Source: Aporhodopirellula aestuarii (lineage in GTDB: Bacteria > Planctomycetota > Planctomycetia > Pirellulales > Pirellulaceae). From it: a stretch of 64,000 nucleotides of DNA. Of this stretch, positions 8,263 through 17,877 are shown piece by piece. The stretch lies in contig NZ_JAMQBK010000039.1 of the NCBI RefSeq assembly GCF_023701485.1, positions 312,476 through 376,475 on the forward strand, given 5' to 3'. The notes below the pieces were generated by a model. The model did not search any database and was not told where the DNA came from. It was given only the letters and a program-made list of their open reading frames with translations. The translations under genes and the position numbers were made by a program. The first letter of the stretch is position 1, and each line of letters opens with the position of its first letter.

Positions 8263-9216
8263 ATGTTAGTTTTATCGCGTCGTGCTCAGCAGCAGATTTC
8301 TTTTCCCAATCTCGGGGTCACGCTCAGTATCCTTCAGGTGAAGGGACGGATCGTCAAAGTCGGCATCCAAGCGCCGCCGGAGATCACGGTCTTAAGGCAA
8401 GAATCGCTTGAGAATGCTCCTCCCGAACAGCCAAAATCGGGAGCCTATGATGCGGTGAAACCGAAACGGAGTACGTCTTCGACAGACGATGCTGAGCACT
8501 GGCGTCGCAATCAGCTCAATACGCTTGGTCTGTATCTCGACGTGATTCAAATGAGATTGGATCAGGGGCAAACCGAGGACGCGAAGTCGGTTCTGGAAAC
8601 CTTGATTTCCAATTTAGGCAAGGACAACCGTAAGTTCGCGCCGGCAATGTTGAGCGAGACGCCATCGTCCGCGCCTTCGCAGGACGAATCGCCAGTGCAT
8701 GTCTTGGTCGTCGAGGACAGTGACAACGAACGCGGACTGTTGACGTTGTTGTTGGCGAAATATGGGTTTGTTGTCCATGTCGCGCGCGACGGCGCCGAAG
8801 CATTGGAGCAACTGCAGCAATGGACGATCTTGCCGGACGTCATTTTGATGGACATGCAGATGCCGATGTTCAACGGTCTGCAAGCGTTGCTGCGGATACG
8901 TGAAAACGAACGGATGCGGGACGTCATCGTCTACGCGGTGACCGGTTCACGTCGTGTTCGTGATCACGAACCCGTTGGTCGCAGTTGGGATCGCTGGTTC
9001 GCCAAACCCGTCGACGTCGAACAACTCGTTCACGCGATTACAGAGGATTGTGCGAGAATGCGTTCGGGACAATCCGAAGTGCAGGACGACGGTAATCAAG
9101 GTGATGGCGGGGAGACGCCCGGTGAGAAAATCGGCAGTGCCCGATCGCTTGATGGAAACAACCTTGCTGAAAACGGGGTCGGTGGAAACGGAGTCGGCTC
9201 ATGTCGTTTTTCATGA
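8263..9216 (+). CDS. CsrA RNA-binding domain fused to a response-regulator receiver domain
   Basis: A 317-residue fusion. Residues 1-50 are a CsrA/RsmA domain: the MLVLSRR start (Leu4, Arg6, Arg7), VKG at 26-28, APPE at 37-40 and Arg45 (equivalent to the RNA-contacting Arg44 of E. coli CsrA). Residues 75-120 form a predicted helical hairpin with HWRRNQLN at 79-86. Residues 145-265 are a receiver domain with Glu151/Asp152, phospho-acceptor Asp197, Thr227 and Lys248 all present. A 50-residue Gly/Asn-rich tail follows. CsrA normally is a free dimer of about 60 residues that binds GGA motifs in mRNA leaders. The gene overlaps the next, a hybrid histidine kinase, by 16 bases, so the receiver is very probably that kinase's target. 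Inferred role: phosphorylation-controlled mRNA binding. Confidence 0.92.
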   Translation: MLVLSRRAQQQISFPNLGVTLSILQVKGRIVKVGIQAPPEITVLRQESLENAPPEQPKSGAYDAVKPKRSTSSTDDAEHWRRNQLNTLGLYLDVIQMRLDQGQTEDAKSVLETLISNLGKDNRKFAPAMLSETPSSAPSQDESPVHVLVVEDSDNERGLLTLLLAKYGFVVHVARDGAEALEQLQQWTILPDVILMDMQMPMFNGLQALLRIRENERMRDVIVYAVTGSRRVRDHEPVGRSWDRWFAKPVDVEQLVHAITEDCARMRSGQSEVQDDGNQGDGGETPGEKIGSARSLDGNNLAENGVGGNGVGSCRFS

Positions 9217-10805
9217 TCGATCGTCACGACCGTTCGTGGTCGGCCCTCGGTTGCCGCTACGGAACCGCCATCCTTAGCACTGGCGTCATGATCTGGGTGC
9301 GGTCGCTGCTGCAACCATGGCTCAAGGAGGAGTGTCCGTTTAGCCTGTTTTATCTTAGCGTTTTACTGACCGCGTGGATTGCCGGTATCGGGCCCGCTGT
9401 TCTCGCCATCGCGCTGGGCACCTTTGCGGCGGCTTACTTTTTTATCTTGCCTACAGCGAATTTGTGGGTGCACCACTTACCGGATCTGGTGCAGTTGGTC
9501 ATTTATGTGTTCGTCAACTGTGTGGCAATCTTCCTGTTCGAACGGGCGGAGCGGGAGCGGCGATTGGCGGAGACTCGTTCGGAGGAGAATCAACGACTCA
9601 GTGACGACCTGCGTCGCGCCGACATTCGCAAAGATGAGTTTTTGGCGCTGCTCGCACACGAACTACGCAACCCGCTCGCGCCGATCCGATCGAGCCTCGT
9701 TCTGTTGGAACGGAAGGTGGATTCGCCCGATGTCGTTCGACGCGTTCGCGACGTGATACACCGCCAAACGCTGCATTTGATTCGGCTCACCGAAGATCTG
9801 CTCGACGTGTCACGATTCTGTCAGGGAAAGGTCGAACTGCAGGTTTGCCGGATGGATCTGCGGAAGGCGGTGCGTGACGCGATTGAGATGGTCGAGAGTT
9901 CATTTGAATCCAAGGCTCAGCGATTCGAAGCATTGCTACCCGAACAACCGGTATGGATCGAAGGGGACCGCGTTCGGTTGGCACAATTGACCGCGAATCT
10001 GTTGTGCAACGCGTCCAAGTACACGCCCGAAACCGGACGCGTTGTGCTCCATCTTGAACAGATTGATGACGCCATTTCGCTTGTTGTGACCGATAACGGA
10101 ATCGGTTTTGATCCGGATCAAGCGGACCGAATTTTGGAGCCGTTTGTGCAGATGGACGGCAGTCGGACGCGTGAATACGGTGGACTCGGCGTCGGTTTGA
10201 CGATCGTCAATCGGTTGGTTGCCTTGCACCACGGGCAGCTCTCGGCGCACAGCCGCGGTCCTGGGATGGGCAGTTGTTTTTCGGTGACGTTGCCTGTTGC
10301 TGAGAGCTCGGCGGACGAAGATTCCGATGCCAATCTGTTTGAGCCGGCGGAGCAAGCTTTTGACGTTGCCACGCAGGACTTAGCGGTCGATGAGGCGAAG
10401 CGTCAGTCGTTGTTGTTGGTCGATGATAATGCTGATGCCACAGCAATTTTGGCCGAGCTGTTTCGGTTCGAAGGGTTCCAGGTGGAGATCGCCAGCGATG
10501 GATTCGAAGCGGTTCAGCTCGCCCGGAGTTCTCGACCAGACGTCATCGTGATGGACATCGGTTTGCCGGGGATGGACGGCTACGAAACGGCTCGCCGGAT
10601 CTTACGTTCTCAACCGAGCGATAACTTGCGGATGATCGCGTTGACGGGCTGGGGGCGGCCGGCGGACCGGGTTCTCGCCGCGGAAGCCGGGTTCCATCTG
10701 CACCTGATCAAGCCGGTCGCGTTCCGTGAATTGCTGGGGCACGTCAGACACGTGATGGCACAGCAAGAGAGTTCGAAAGCCGAACGGCCGTTGGTTTCGA
10801 CGTAG
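9201..10805 (+). CDS. Membrane hybrid histidine kinase (DUF4118-type sensor, HisKA, HATPase, receiver)
   Basis: A 534-residue kinase. The N-terminus has four probable membrane segments (about 22-38, 47-66, 67-84, 95-113) like the KdpD-type DUF4118 module, with no large periplasmic sensor. HisKA carries His153 in LLAHELRNPLAP. The ATPase domain has the N-box (Asn266/Asn270), DNGIGFD (298-304) and the GGLGVGL box (328-333). A C-terminal receiver (about 403-520) has Asp408-409, acceptor Asp452 and Lys504. The ATG at 9201 has GGAG seven bases upstream and lies inside the preceding gene, so the two are translationally coupled. The layout suggests a phosphorelay to or in competition with the CsrA-receiver protein; the stimulus is unknown. 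Confidence 0.92.
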   Translation: MSFFMIDRHDRSWSALGCRYGTAILSTGVMIWVRSLLQPWLKEECPFSLFYLSVLLTAWIAGIGPAVLAIALGTFAAAYFFILPTANLWVHHLPDLVQLVIYVFVNCVAIFLFERAERERRLAETRSEENQRLSDDLRRADIRKDEFLALLAHELRNPLAPIRSSLVLLERKVDSPDVVRRVRDVIHRQTLHLIRLTEDLLDVSRFCQGKVELQVCRMDLRKAVRDAIEMVESSFESKAQRFEALLPEQPVWIEGDRVRLAQLTANLLCNASKYTPETGRVVLHLEQIDDAISLVVTDNGIGFDPDQADRILEPFVQMDGSRTREYGGLGVGLTIVNRLVALHHGQLSAHSRGPGMGSCFSVTLPVAESSADEDSDANLFEPAEQAFDVATQDLAVDEAKRQSLLLVDDNADATAILAELFRFEGFQVEIASDGFEAVQLARSSRPDVIVMDIGLPGMDGYETARRILRSQPSDNLRMIALTGWGRPADRVLAAEAGFHLHLIKPVAFRELLGHVRHVMAQQESSKAERPLVST

Positions 10806-10831
10806 TTGCCGGCCGTAAAACGGCTAGCAAC
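10805..10831. terminator. Bidirectional terminator candidate between convergent genes
   Basis: GTTGCCGGCCGT (10805-10816) pairs with ACGGCTAGCAAC (10820-10831) over ten of twelve positions around an AAA loop. It lies between the stops of the kinase (10805) and of the minus-strand gene (10839). There is no clear T-run on either side, so its strength is uncertain. Confidence 0.4.
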
Positions 10832-10838
10832 GTGGGGC

Positions 10839-12140
10839 CTAATAGCGGCCTCGGTTTGGCGCCGAAACACGGCTGCTGATTTGAGGTGCCACCGGAACTT
10901 GCGTTAGGTTCTGCGAAGCCTTGCCGCGGAATTCGACAAACATCAACGCGTCGGCCCGGCCGGCCGTGGTGCCCGTGATCGCACCGAAATCGAGGAACGG
11001 TACCGCCGATTGGGTTCGATCGGGGCTGGCCACGACTCCACAGGAGAGCAACAGCACCATGTCCGATGGCCAGCGGAATCGTTCGTGCAAACGCCAGCTG
11101 ACGAGCTGCGGCACTTCGATTTTGGTTCGGTGTACTTGTTGGTTTGGTAACGGAAGGTCGAGCTCGACGGGGACAAATTTGTCGACTTGGTCGATGTTCG
11201 CGTTGATCACGCAATCGAGTGTCCGGCCGTCGACGCTCAACAGTGGGCTGAGTTCGAGTTGATAGCCTTCTTGGATTTCGCCCGTTTCGGGTTCGTAAGG
11301 AGGCCATCCGGCGGGTGATGGTTTCACGTTGATGACGTAATTGCGTCCCCGGGTGCTGGCGAGTTTTTCGGTTTGTCCGTTGTACATGATCAAGTCAACG
11401 GCCTGCACTTGCCTGACGTCGGTCCGTTGACGCAGCAGGTTCATCACGAGGGCGGCGTTTTCTTTGGTGAGCAACCAAGCTTGAATGCCCGGCGACTGCA
11501 CGTTGACGTGCTGCATCAACGCGTGGGCGCGGGACCGCCAGTTCGGGTTGCCGACGGTCATGACTTTGAGGTTCATCACTTGTGGGTCTTTGTCGCCGGC
11601 GACAAAACGGTCGACGATTCCTGCGATGACTTGGTGCATTTCGTTGGTATGGTAGACCGTCAATTCATCGCGGTCGGCGCTCATGAACCCGAACGGTTCG
11701 GTGTGCCAGACGTCGGTGCCTGTTTCGCGAACGATCCAGTCCACGACGGCTTGGTGGGGCCGATCGTGGGAGGTGAGGTAGCCGGTGTAGGAACGCAAAT
11801 CGTAGACGCGGTGTTCTTGACCGGCGCCGCGAGGCAATTGTCCTCCCGAGCTGAGTTGTCCACCGGGACCGCCCACTCCAGTATTTTGGTTGGGGACGGC
11901 TTGGAGGCTCGGTGGCGTGTCGGCGGCGCGGGGCATGAAGCCGCCTTGTCCGCCTTGGGGCTGCGTCGACGGCGGCTGGGATCGGGAAACCGAACTCGGT
12001 GGCAATGCCATCCCCTGGGCAAAAATCGACTCCGTTGAAATCAACATGGCGATGGTCGCGATGGCGATGATCGCAGTCGTTCGGACCCCGCCCGGAGTGG
12101 CCGCAGGGGCGGATGCGAATAGGGGTGGATTGCGTCGCAT
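10839..12140 (-). CDS. Secreted planctomycete protein of unknown function, possibly secretin-related
   Basis: A 433-residue exported protein. ATG at 12140 gives a plausible signal peptide (hydrophobic run about 18-36, then IFAQG); the frame continues 36 codons upstream but without protein character. After a Gln/Pro/Gly-rich linker, the main domain (about 110-420) is rich in short beta strands and includes YVINVKPSP, a GYQLELSPLLSVDGRTLDC segment and a final FLDFGAITGTT, all of which recall the beta-domain and N-domain style of secretin-like planctomycete proteins. I cannot assign a family firmly. It is followed by the convergent kinase gene and preceded by fliM on the same strand at 146 bases. 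Confidence 0.75.
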   Translation of the reverse strand: MRRNPPLFASAPAATPGGVRTTAIIAIATIAMLISTESIFAQGMALPPSSVSRSQPPSTQPQGGQGGFMPRAADTPPSLQAVPNQNTGVGGPGGQLSSGGQLPRGAGQEHRVYDLRSYTGYLTSHDRPHQAVVDWIVRETGTDVWHTEPFGFMSADRDELTVYHTNEMHQVIAGIVDRFVAGDKDPQVMNLKVMTVGNPNWRSRAHALMQHVNVQSPGIQAWLLTKENAALVMNLLRQRTDVRQVQAVDLIMYNGQTEKLASTRGRNYVINVKPSPAGWPPYEPETGEIQEGYQLELSPLLSVDGRTLDCVINANIDQVDKFVPVELDLPLPNQQVHRTKIEVPQLVSWRLHERFRWPSDMVLLLSCGVVASPDRTQSAVPFLDFGAITGTTAGRADALMFVEFRGKASQNLTQVPVAPQISSRVSAPNRGRY

Positions 12141-12286
12141 GGTGTGTTTTGGGAGCAAGAGGAACGGCGTCAAATTGCCGGTGACGAGCATGCGTGCCTG
12201 TCGCCATCCGTTGCAGCAGCTATAAGAATTTTGCGTGTCATCTCGCAAGATGAATCGCGAGAAAAACTGCCCGCCGCGCCTACCCG

Positions 12287-13549
12287 CTAGGGTTTTTCGG
12301 CTTCCGCCAACAGCTTTTCCGCATTGGCCAACGCGATCTCCGCATCGGTCGGTTCTTGGGCTGTCGATTCGGGAGCCGCGTTCTCGTCGATCTCCGGTTC
12401 TTCGATTCGTCGTTTGGTTTCAATCATCGACTGAATTTGAACGGCTTTCTTGCCTTTGTACGCGCCTGCGGAGGCATTGAATTTCGGGACATCTTGGATC
12501 GCCAATTCGAGCGCCTGGTTGACTTCCTGTTCTGTGGTGATGATGTCGCCCACCGACAGATCGAGCAGGTCGCTGGTCTTGATTCGGCTGCGGGCGAGCG
12601 TGACGACGACGTCGACCGATGCGGTATCGATGCTGTCGGTGATCTTGCGACGTGTGGTCTCGGTCGGTTTGCCTTTGCCATAGCCGACCCAACCGTTGCG
12701 AGAGAGTTTCGCGTTGTGCTTTTCAATCGTGTTAAACGGGATGCACAGATTCATCATGCCCCGGATCTTGCCGAGCAGGACTTCAAACCCGATCAGGATC
12801 GCAACTTCATTGGGTGGGACGATTTGCGCCAGTTGTGGGTTGCTTTCCGTGGTTTCAATCGTGGGTTCGAGTTTGATCACATTTTCCCAAGCCGGGACGA
12901 TCTGTTCCAAAAACAGATCAACAACGCGGCACATCAGCCGGGTCTCGATTTCGGTGAGCGGTCGGCGAATGGTTTCGCCGGGGACGGGATCGCCGCCGAG
13001 CATCCGGTCAATGATGGCGAACGCGAGCGAAGGGGCAATGTCGAGCACCCAGTGGCCCTCGAGGGGCGTCGGTTTGATGATGTTGAAGCAGCTGGGGTTG
13101 TCGAGCGAAAAAACGAATTCGCTATACGTCAACTGATCCACGCTGATCAATTTGACTTCGAGCATCGTCCGCAACAGCCCCGAAATCGAAGCTCCAAAAT
13201 TACGGGCGATCGATTCGTGCAGGGATTGCATCGCCCGCATCTGGTCTTTTCCAACCCGCTCGGGACGTTTGAAGTCGTAGGCGGTGATGCGGGCGCCCGG
13301 CAGAACGCCAGGCGAATACGGCTTGCTTTCCGGGCCTCGCGCTTTGGTGCCCGAAATCATGGGGCCGCGATCGTCAGTCGGTTTGGCGGCCGTTTGGGAT
13401 GAGCTTTCTTCCGACGAAGGATCGGCCGCCGCAGGTTCACCGTCCGAGGGGGTGGTTTGCGAATCGGCGGCCTCGTCGTCCAAATTGGCCGTTTCCATTG
13501 CTTTGAGCAGATTTTCGACTTGGTTTTGGCTTAGTGATTCGTCGGACAT
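12287..13549 (-). CDS. fliM: Flagellar motor switch protein FliM
   Basis: A 420-residue FliM, a C-ring component that receives CheY-phosphate and sets rotation direction. The ATG at 13549 is used because the CheY-binding-type N-terminal peptide (LSQNQVENLL, residues 5-14) follows directly. A long acidic/Ser linker (about 20-85) replaces the shorter usual one. The middle domain has ISVDQLTYSEF and a GGDP loop; the C-terminal SpoA domain has KTSDLLDLSVGDII. A further Glu/Ala-rich tail of about 40 residues extends past the usual end. It starts eight bases after the stop of proA on the same strand, an unusual partner; no other flagellar gene is visible. Confidence 0.95.
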   Translation of the reverse strand: MSDESLSQNQVENLLKAMETANLDDEAADSQTTPSDGEPAAADPSSEESSSQTAAKPTDDRGPMISGTKARGPESKPYSPGVLPGARITAYDFKRPERVGKDQMRAMQSLHESIARNFGASISGLLRTMLEVKLISVDQLTYSEFVFSLDNPSCFNIIKPTPLEGHWVLDIAPSLAFAIIDRMLGGDPVPGETIRRPLTEIETRLMCRVVDLFLEQIVPAWENVIKLEPTIETTESNPQLAQIVPPNEVAILIGFEVLLGKIRGMMNLCIPFNTIEKHNAKLSRNGWVGYGKGKPTETTRRKITDSIDTASVDVVVTLARSRIKTSDLLDLSVGDIITTEQEVNQALELAIQDVPKFNASAGAYKGKKAVQIQSMIETKRRIEEPEIDENAAPESTAQEPTDAEIALANAEKLLAEAEKP

Positions 13550-13557
13550 AAAAAATC

Positions 13558-14820
13558 TCAGCTTCGCAGATGACCGTTCCCACGTACGATGTACTTGTAG
13601 CTGGTCAATTCTCGCAACCCGCATGGACCACGAGCGTGGAACTTATCGGTGGAAATCCCGATTTCGGCCCCCAATCCGAACATTCCGCCGTCGTTAAAGC
13701 GGGTACTGGCGTTGACCATGACGGCGGCACTATCGACTAAATCCGTGAATCGTTCGGCCGCGGCCAGGTCGTTGGTGATGATCGCTTCGGTGTGACCGGA
13801 CCCGTAACGGGCGATGTGATCCGCGGCTTCTTCCAGCGAATCGACGACCGCGATGCTGATGGTGGGGCCGAGATATTCGGTCCCAAAGTCCTCTTCGGTC
13901 GCCGGCACGCCGCCCGGGACATGGGCAGCGGCCCGTTTGTCGACACGCATTTCGATCCCTCGCGACGCCAGCCGCTCGGCGATCGCGGGGAGGGCGTCGG
14001 CCATGATTTGCTCATGGATCAACAGCGATTCACACGCGTTGCAGACGCCCAAACGTTGGCATTTCGAGTTTTCAATGACGTTGACGGCCATGTCGACGTC
14101 GGCGCTGGCGTCGACATAAACGTGGCAGTTGCCGTCGTAGTGCTTGATCACCGGCATCGTCGCCTCCGCGGCAACCCGGCGGATCAGACCTTCGCCCCCG
14201 CGTGGAATGGTGACATCGATTTGTTCGTGCATCTTGAGGAAATGGCCCACCGCGGCCCGGTCGGTCGTGCCCACCAGTTGGACGGCGTTTTCGGGGACTC
14301 CGACCTTCGCCGCGACCCGGCCGAGGATGTCGACGATCGCGCGGCTGCTGTGCATGGCCTCTTTGCCGCCACGCAAAATGACAGCATTGCCGCTCTTGAC
14401 GCAGATGCCCGCGGCATCGGCGGTCACGTTGGGGCGACTTTCGTAGATGAAAAACACCACACCCAAGGGCACGCGGCGTTTTTCGATTCGCATCCCACCC
14501 GGCCGGGTGAAACCTTCGAGCACCTCGCCAATCGGATCTTTCAAAGCGGCAATTTCTCGCAGACCGGTCGCAATGCCCTCAATCCGCCCGGCATCGAGTC
14601 GGAGCCGATCGATGCTCGCATCGCTCAGCCCGTAGCCCGACGCAGCTGCGAGATCCTGTTCGTTGGCAGCGATGATCTCGTCGGTCGCCTCAATCAAGGC
14701 GTCCGCCGATTCGAGCAGCCAGCGGTCTTTGATCGTCGTGTCGAGGGAGGCGAGCTCCCGCGATGCGGCTTTGGCGGAGGTGGCAATTTTCAGACAGGAG
14801 TCGGACAGCTCGGCGGACAT
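13558..14820 (-). CDS. proA: Gamma-glutamyl phosphate reductase (proline biosynthesis)
   Basis: A 420-residue enzyme of the usual family length. It reduces gamma-glutamyl phosphate to glutamate semialdehyde with NADPH, the second step of proline synthesis, in the cytoplasm. It belongs to the aldehyde dehydrogenase fold: the catalytic Cys lies in CNACES, and the typical segments FIYESRPNVT, GNAVILRGGKEA and NASTRFNDGG are present. No proB is adjacent. It appears to be the first gene of a proA-fliM transcription unit. Confidence 0.97.
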   Translation of the reverse strand: MSAELSDSCLKIATSAKAASRELASLDTTIKDRWLLESADALIEATDEIIAANEQDLAAASGYGLSDASIDRLRLDAGRIEGIATGLREIAALKDPIGEVLEGFTRPGGMRIEKRRVPLGVVFFIYESRPNVTADAAGICVKSGNAVILRGGKEAMHSSRAIVDILGRVAAKVGVPENAVQLVGTTDRAAVGHFLKMHEQIDVTIPRGGEGLIRRVAAEATMPVIKHYDGNCHVYVDASADVDMAVNVIENSKCQRLGVCNACESLLIHEQIMADALPAIAERLASRGIEMRVDKRAAAHVPGGVPATEEDFGTEYLGPTISIAVVDSLEEAADHIARYGSGHTEAIITNDLAAAERFTDLVDSAAVMVNASTRFNDGGMFGLGAEIGISTDKFHARGPCGLRELTSYKYIVRGNGHLRS

Positions 14821-15290
14821 ACAATTCGTTTATCGAGGATACGGTGGGTGTCGTGTTTGGGACGTGCAGCTTAGGACAAGAACGCTTTTGCGTGCAAGGA
14901 GCGTCGGATATCTCCAGCCATTTGCGGATAAACTCTCCGCCCAGCGTTATCGAGCGAGTCTCGCAGCGGCGAGGTGAAATTGGATGCCAATTGCGAATCC
15001 TCGTCATCGAAACGCGAGCGATCGGCGACTCCGTTCGCCACCCAACACGCGAATCCGGTCTGCTAGGCTGAGTGAAAGCATAGCGACGCGTTAAGTGTTG
15101 CTTTTGGTTTGTTCTCTTTCACGGAAGGTGCGACGAAACCAAGTTGCTGGGAAGTCGTTATGCGAGCGAATGAGTGCTTCACTTTGACGCATTCGCTTTA
15201 CATCGAGAGATCACGCCGCAGAATGGGCCCATCTTCACTGATGCAAATGCTCACAAGACGCCTCTTATCACCGCCGAAAAGGAAAAGGCA
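14821..15290. other. Divergent intergenic region upstream of proA and the methylmalonyl-CoA operon
   Basis: About 470 bases with no supportable gene. The region should carry the promoter of proA-fliM on the minus strand and of the epimerase/mutase operon on the plus strand. A TTGACG at about 15184 could be a -35 element for the operon, but no convincing -10 follows at the right distance. Frames crossing it (14763-15071, 15109-15294) overlap proA or lack protein character. Confidence 0.4.
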
Positions 15291-15701
15291 ATGAAACCGG
15301 TTCAATCTCTTAATCACATCGGAATCGCAGTTCGTTCACTCGACGACCAAAAAGCCTTTTACGCCGACACGCTCGGCGCCGAGTTTGAAGGCGTCGAAGA
15401 AGTCCCCAGTCAAAAGGTTCGCGTCGCGTTTTATAAGATCAACGACGTTCGTTTGGAATTGCTCGAACCGACTGATCCGGAAAGTCCGATCGCGAAGTTT
15501 ATCGAGAAACGTGGTGAAGGAATGCATCACATGGCGTTCACCGTGGATGACCTTCCCGCACGTATCGCCGAATTGCAAGCTGAAGGGCTGCGGATGATCG
15601 ACGAAACACCGCGCCCCGGAGCCCACCACATGAAGATCGCCTTCATTCATCCCAAGAGTAGCTGCGGCGTATTGACCGAGTTGTGCCAACCACCCCAGTA
15701 A
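15291..15701 (+). CDS. mce: Methylmalonyl-CoA epimerase
   Basis: A 136-residue vicinal-oxygen-chelate enzyme that interconverts the S and R forms of methylmalonyl-CoA, feeding the mutase encoded just downstream. ATG at 15291 follows a purine-rich AGGAAAAGG and starts the canonical sequence; the frame upstream is not protein-like. Metal ligands are visible: His9 in LNHIGIAV, His in MHHMAFTV and the Glu of the C-terminal LTELCQ. It is the first gene of the operon, 77 bases before the small mutase subunit. Confidence 0.95.
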   Translation: MKPVQSLNHIGIAVRSLDDQKAFYADTLGAEFEGVEEVPSQKVRVAFYKINDVRLELLEPTDPESPIAKFIEKRGEGMHHMAFTVDDLPARIAELQAEGLRMIDETPRPGAHHMKIAFIHPKSSCGVLTELCQPPQ

Positions 15702-15778
15702 ACAGTTGAAGCGGCGCGTCATTTGGCAGTATCAACGATTAGCCGCTGTCATAAGCAATCACCACAAGAGACGAAAGC

Positions 15779-17875
15779 ATGTCAACGATACCCGAACTCA
15801 CAATCGCGGATGATTTTCCGCCTGTTGATTACGACACCTGGCGGGCGACAGTCGAGGAGGACCTGAAAGGGGCGCCGTTCGAGCGAAAACTTGTTTCGCA
15901 TACGTACGAGGGCATCGACATTCAGCCCGTGTATACGTTGCGTGATGATCTCGGTGAGGACGCCGCGGGGATGCCCGGTTTCGCTCCCTTCCTGCGAGGT
16001 CCGCATCCGCAGGGCAAAGTCATGTGTGGCGTGGACCTGCGTCAAGAACACGCCCACCCGGATATCAAAGCCGCCAACAAATCGATCATTGGTGACCTCG
16101 AAGGTGGCGTGACTTCGCTGGTTTTGCGATTGGATCGGGCTGCACGAAACGGCTTCGGTGTCGATGATCCGCAGTACGCCCACCTCGGTGGCGACGACGG
16201 TGTGATGGTCGGCGGCGTTGAAGATCTCGACGCGACGTTGGCGGGCGTTCATCTCGATCTGCTCGACGTTGCGATCGATGCCGGTGCGGCGTTCCTGCCC
16301 GCCGCCGCCACGCTTGCGGCCGTTTGGAAAAAACGTGGTATCGCCACCGAAAAAGCACGCGGCGCGTTCAACGCCGACCCGTTGGCGACGCTCGCCCGCG
16401 ACGGAGAACTTCCCGTTGCACCGGAGAGAGCACTCGAAGACATGGCCGCTTTGGCCGCCTGGACCAGCGAAAATTTCCCCAACGTCACCAGCGTCGTTGT
16501 CGATACTTCGCCTTACCACGATTCGGGAGCCACCGCGGCACAAGACATCGCGATGGCGATGGCGACGGCGGTGGAATATTTGCGTGCGATGGTGGCAGCG
16601 GGCATGTCGACTGAAGACGCCGCCCGGCAAATCTATTTTCGAATGAGTTTGGGAACACACCACTTCCTGGCGATCGCCAAGATCCGAGCGGCACGCATGC
16701 TCTGGTCACGCGTTCTGGAGGCATCCGGTTGTTCACCCGTCGGCATGCGTATTCACGCCCGGACGAGTAACCGCGTCATGACTCAGCGGGACCCGTATGT
16801 GAACTTGTTGCGAAACAGCGTCAGCATGTTTGCGGCGATTGTTGGTGGTGTAGACAGTGTTACGTCGCTGCCGTTCGATCACGCTTCACGGCTACCGGAC
16901 GACTTCAGCCGCCGGATCGCACGTAATACCGTGTTGGTCTTGCAAGAAGAGTCCCACCTGCACCGCGTGCTCGACCCGGCTGGTGGCAGTTGGTTCCTTG
17001 AAAAACTCACTCGTGATGTTGCGGAAAAAGGATGGGAGGTCTTCCAGGAGATCGAACGCAAAGGTGGCATGTTAGCGGCCTTGATGAGTGATCTGATTCG
17101 CAATCAACTCGATACCGCCTACGCACCGAGGGCCAAAGACATTGCCACTCGCAAAGAAGGCATCACCGGCGTGAGTGAATTTCCAAACCTGACCGAACAA
17201 CGCGTCGAAAGCGTTCCGCCAGACCTCGATGCTCTCCGCAGCGAGTCGGCGACTCGGTTGGCCGCCCGAGATAAATCCGGCGTCGCCCTTGAACAGCTCG
17301 CGGGGATTTCTTCGCGGGTTGAAATGGCATTCGAAGCGGCCGCAATGGGAGCCACGATTTCTCAGATCGCTGATGCTCTCGGCTTTGAGGAAGAGGCCAC
17401 GACGATCCCTCCGATCGAACCACATGCGTTTGCACAGCCTTTTGAAGAGCTTCGTGACGCGAGTGATCGATGGATGGAAAAAACCGGTCATCGACCTCGG
17501 ATATTCCTAGCCAATATCGGTCCGGTTGCTCACTTCACCGCACGAGCCACGTTCTCCAAGAACTTTTTCGAGGCGGGCGGATTCGACACGATCGCGAGTG
17601 AATCGTGTGCCGACGAAGCTGCTGCGGCAGCGGCGTTCAAGGCCAGTGAAGCGAACATCGCCGTGATCTGTTCGTCGGACAAACTTTACGCTGACAAGGC
17701 CGCTCCAGTCGCCCAGGCTCTCAAGGCCGCCGGCGCGCGTACGGTCATTCTCGCCGGATTCCCCGGTGCTAACGAAGAGACATGGCGAGAAGCCGGTGTC
17801 GACCGATTTATCTTTATGAAGTGCGACGTGCTCGGCACGCTCCGCGAGTTACTTGCACAAGAAGGGGTTCTGTGA
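15779..17875 (+). CDS. mutA: Methylmalonyl-CoA mutase, small (beta) subunit
   Basis: A 698-residue subunit of the B12-dependent mutase that turns R-methylmalonyl-CoA into succinyl-CoA. The N-terminal TIM-barrel-like part shows the family [12 protein letters not shown] motif and [20 protein letters not shown]. The C-terminal Rossmann-like domain lacks the cobalamin-binding DxHxxG (the corresponding segment reads [15 protein letters not shown]), as expected of the non-catalytic subunit. It ends two bases before mutB. Confidence 0.95.
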   Translation: MSTIPELTIADDFPPVDYDTWRATVEEDLKGAPFERKLVSHTYEGIDIQPVYTLRDDLGEDAAGMPGFAPFLRGPHPQGKVMCGVDLRQEHAHPDIKAANKSIIGDLEGGVTSLVLRLDRAARNGFGVDDPQYAHLGGDDGVMVGGVEDLDATLAGVHLDLLDVAIDAGAAFLPAAATLAAVWKKRGIATEKARGAFNADPLATLARDGELPVAPERALEDMAALAAWTSENFPNVTSVVVDTSPYHDSGATAAQDIAMAMATAVEYLRAMVAAGMSTEDAARQIYFRMSLGTHHFLAIAKIRAARMLWSRVLEASGCSPVGMRIHARTSNRVMTQRDPYVNLLRNSVSMFAAIVGGVDSVTSLPFDHASRLPDDFSRRIARNTVLVLQEESHLHRVLDPAGGSWFLEKLTRDVAEKGWEVFQEIERKGGMLAALMSDLIRNQLDTAYAPRAKDIATRKEGITGVSEFPNLTEQRVESVPPDLDALRSESATRLAARDKSGVALEQLAGISSRVEMAFEAAAMGATISQIADALGFEEEATTIPPIEPHAFAQPFEELRDASDRWMEKTGHRPRIFLANIGPVAHFTARATFSKNFFEAGGFDTIASESCADEAAAAAAFKASEANIAVICSSDKLYADKAAPVAQALKAAGARTVILAGFPGANEETWREAGVDRFIFMKCDVLGTLRELLAQEGVL

Positions 17876-17877
17876 TC

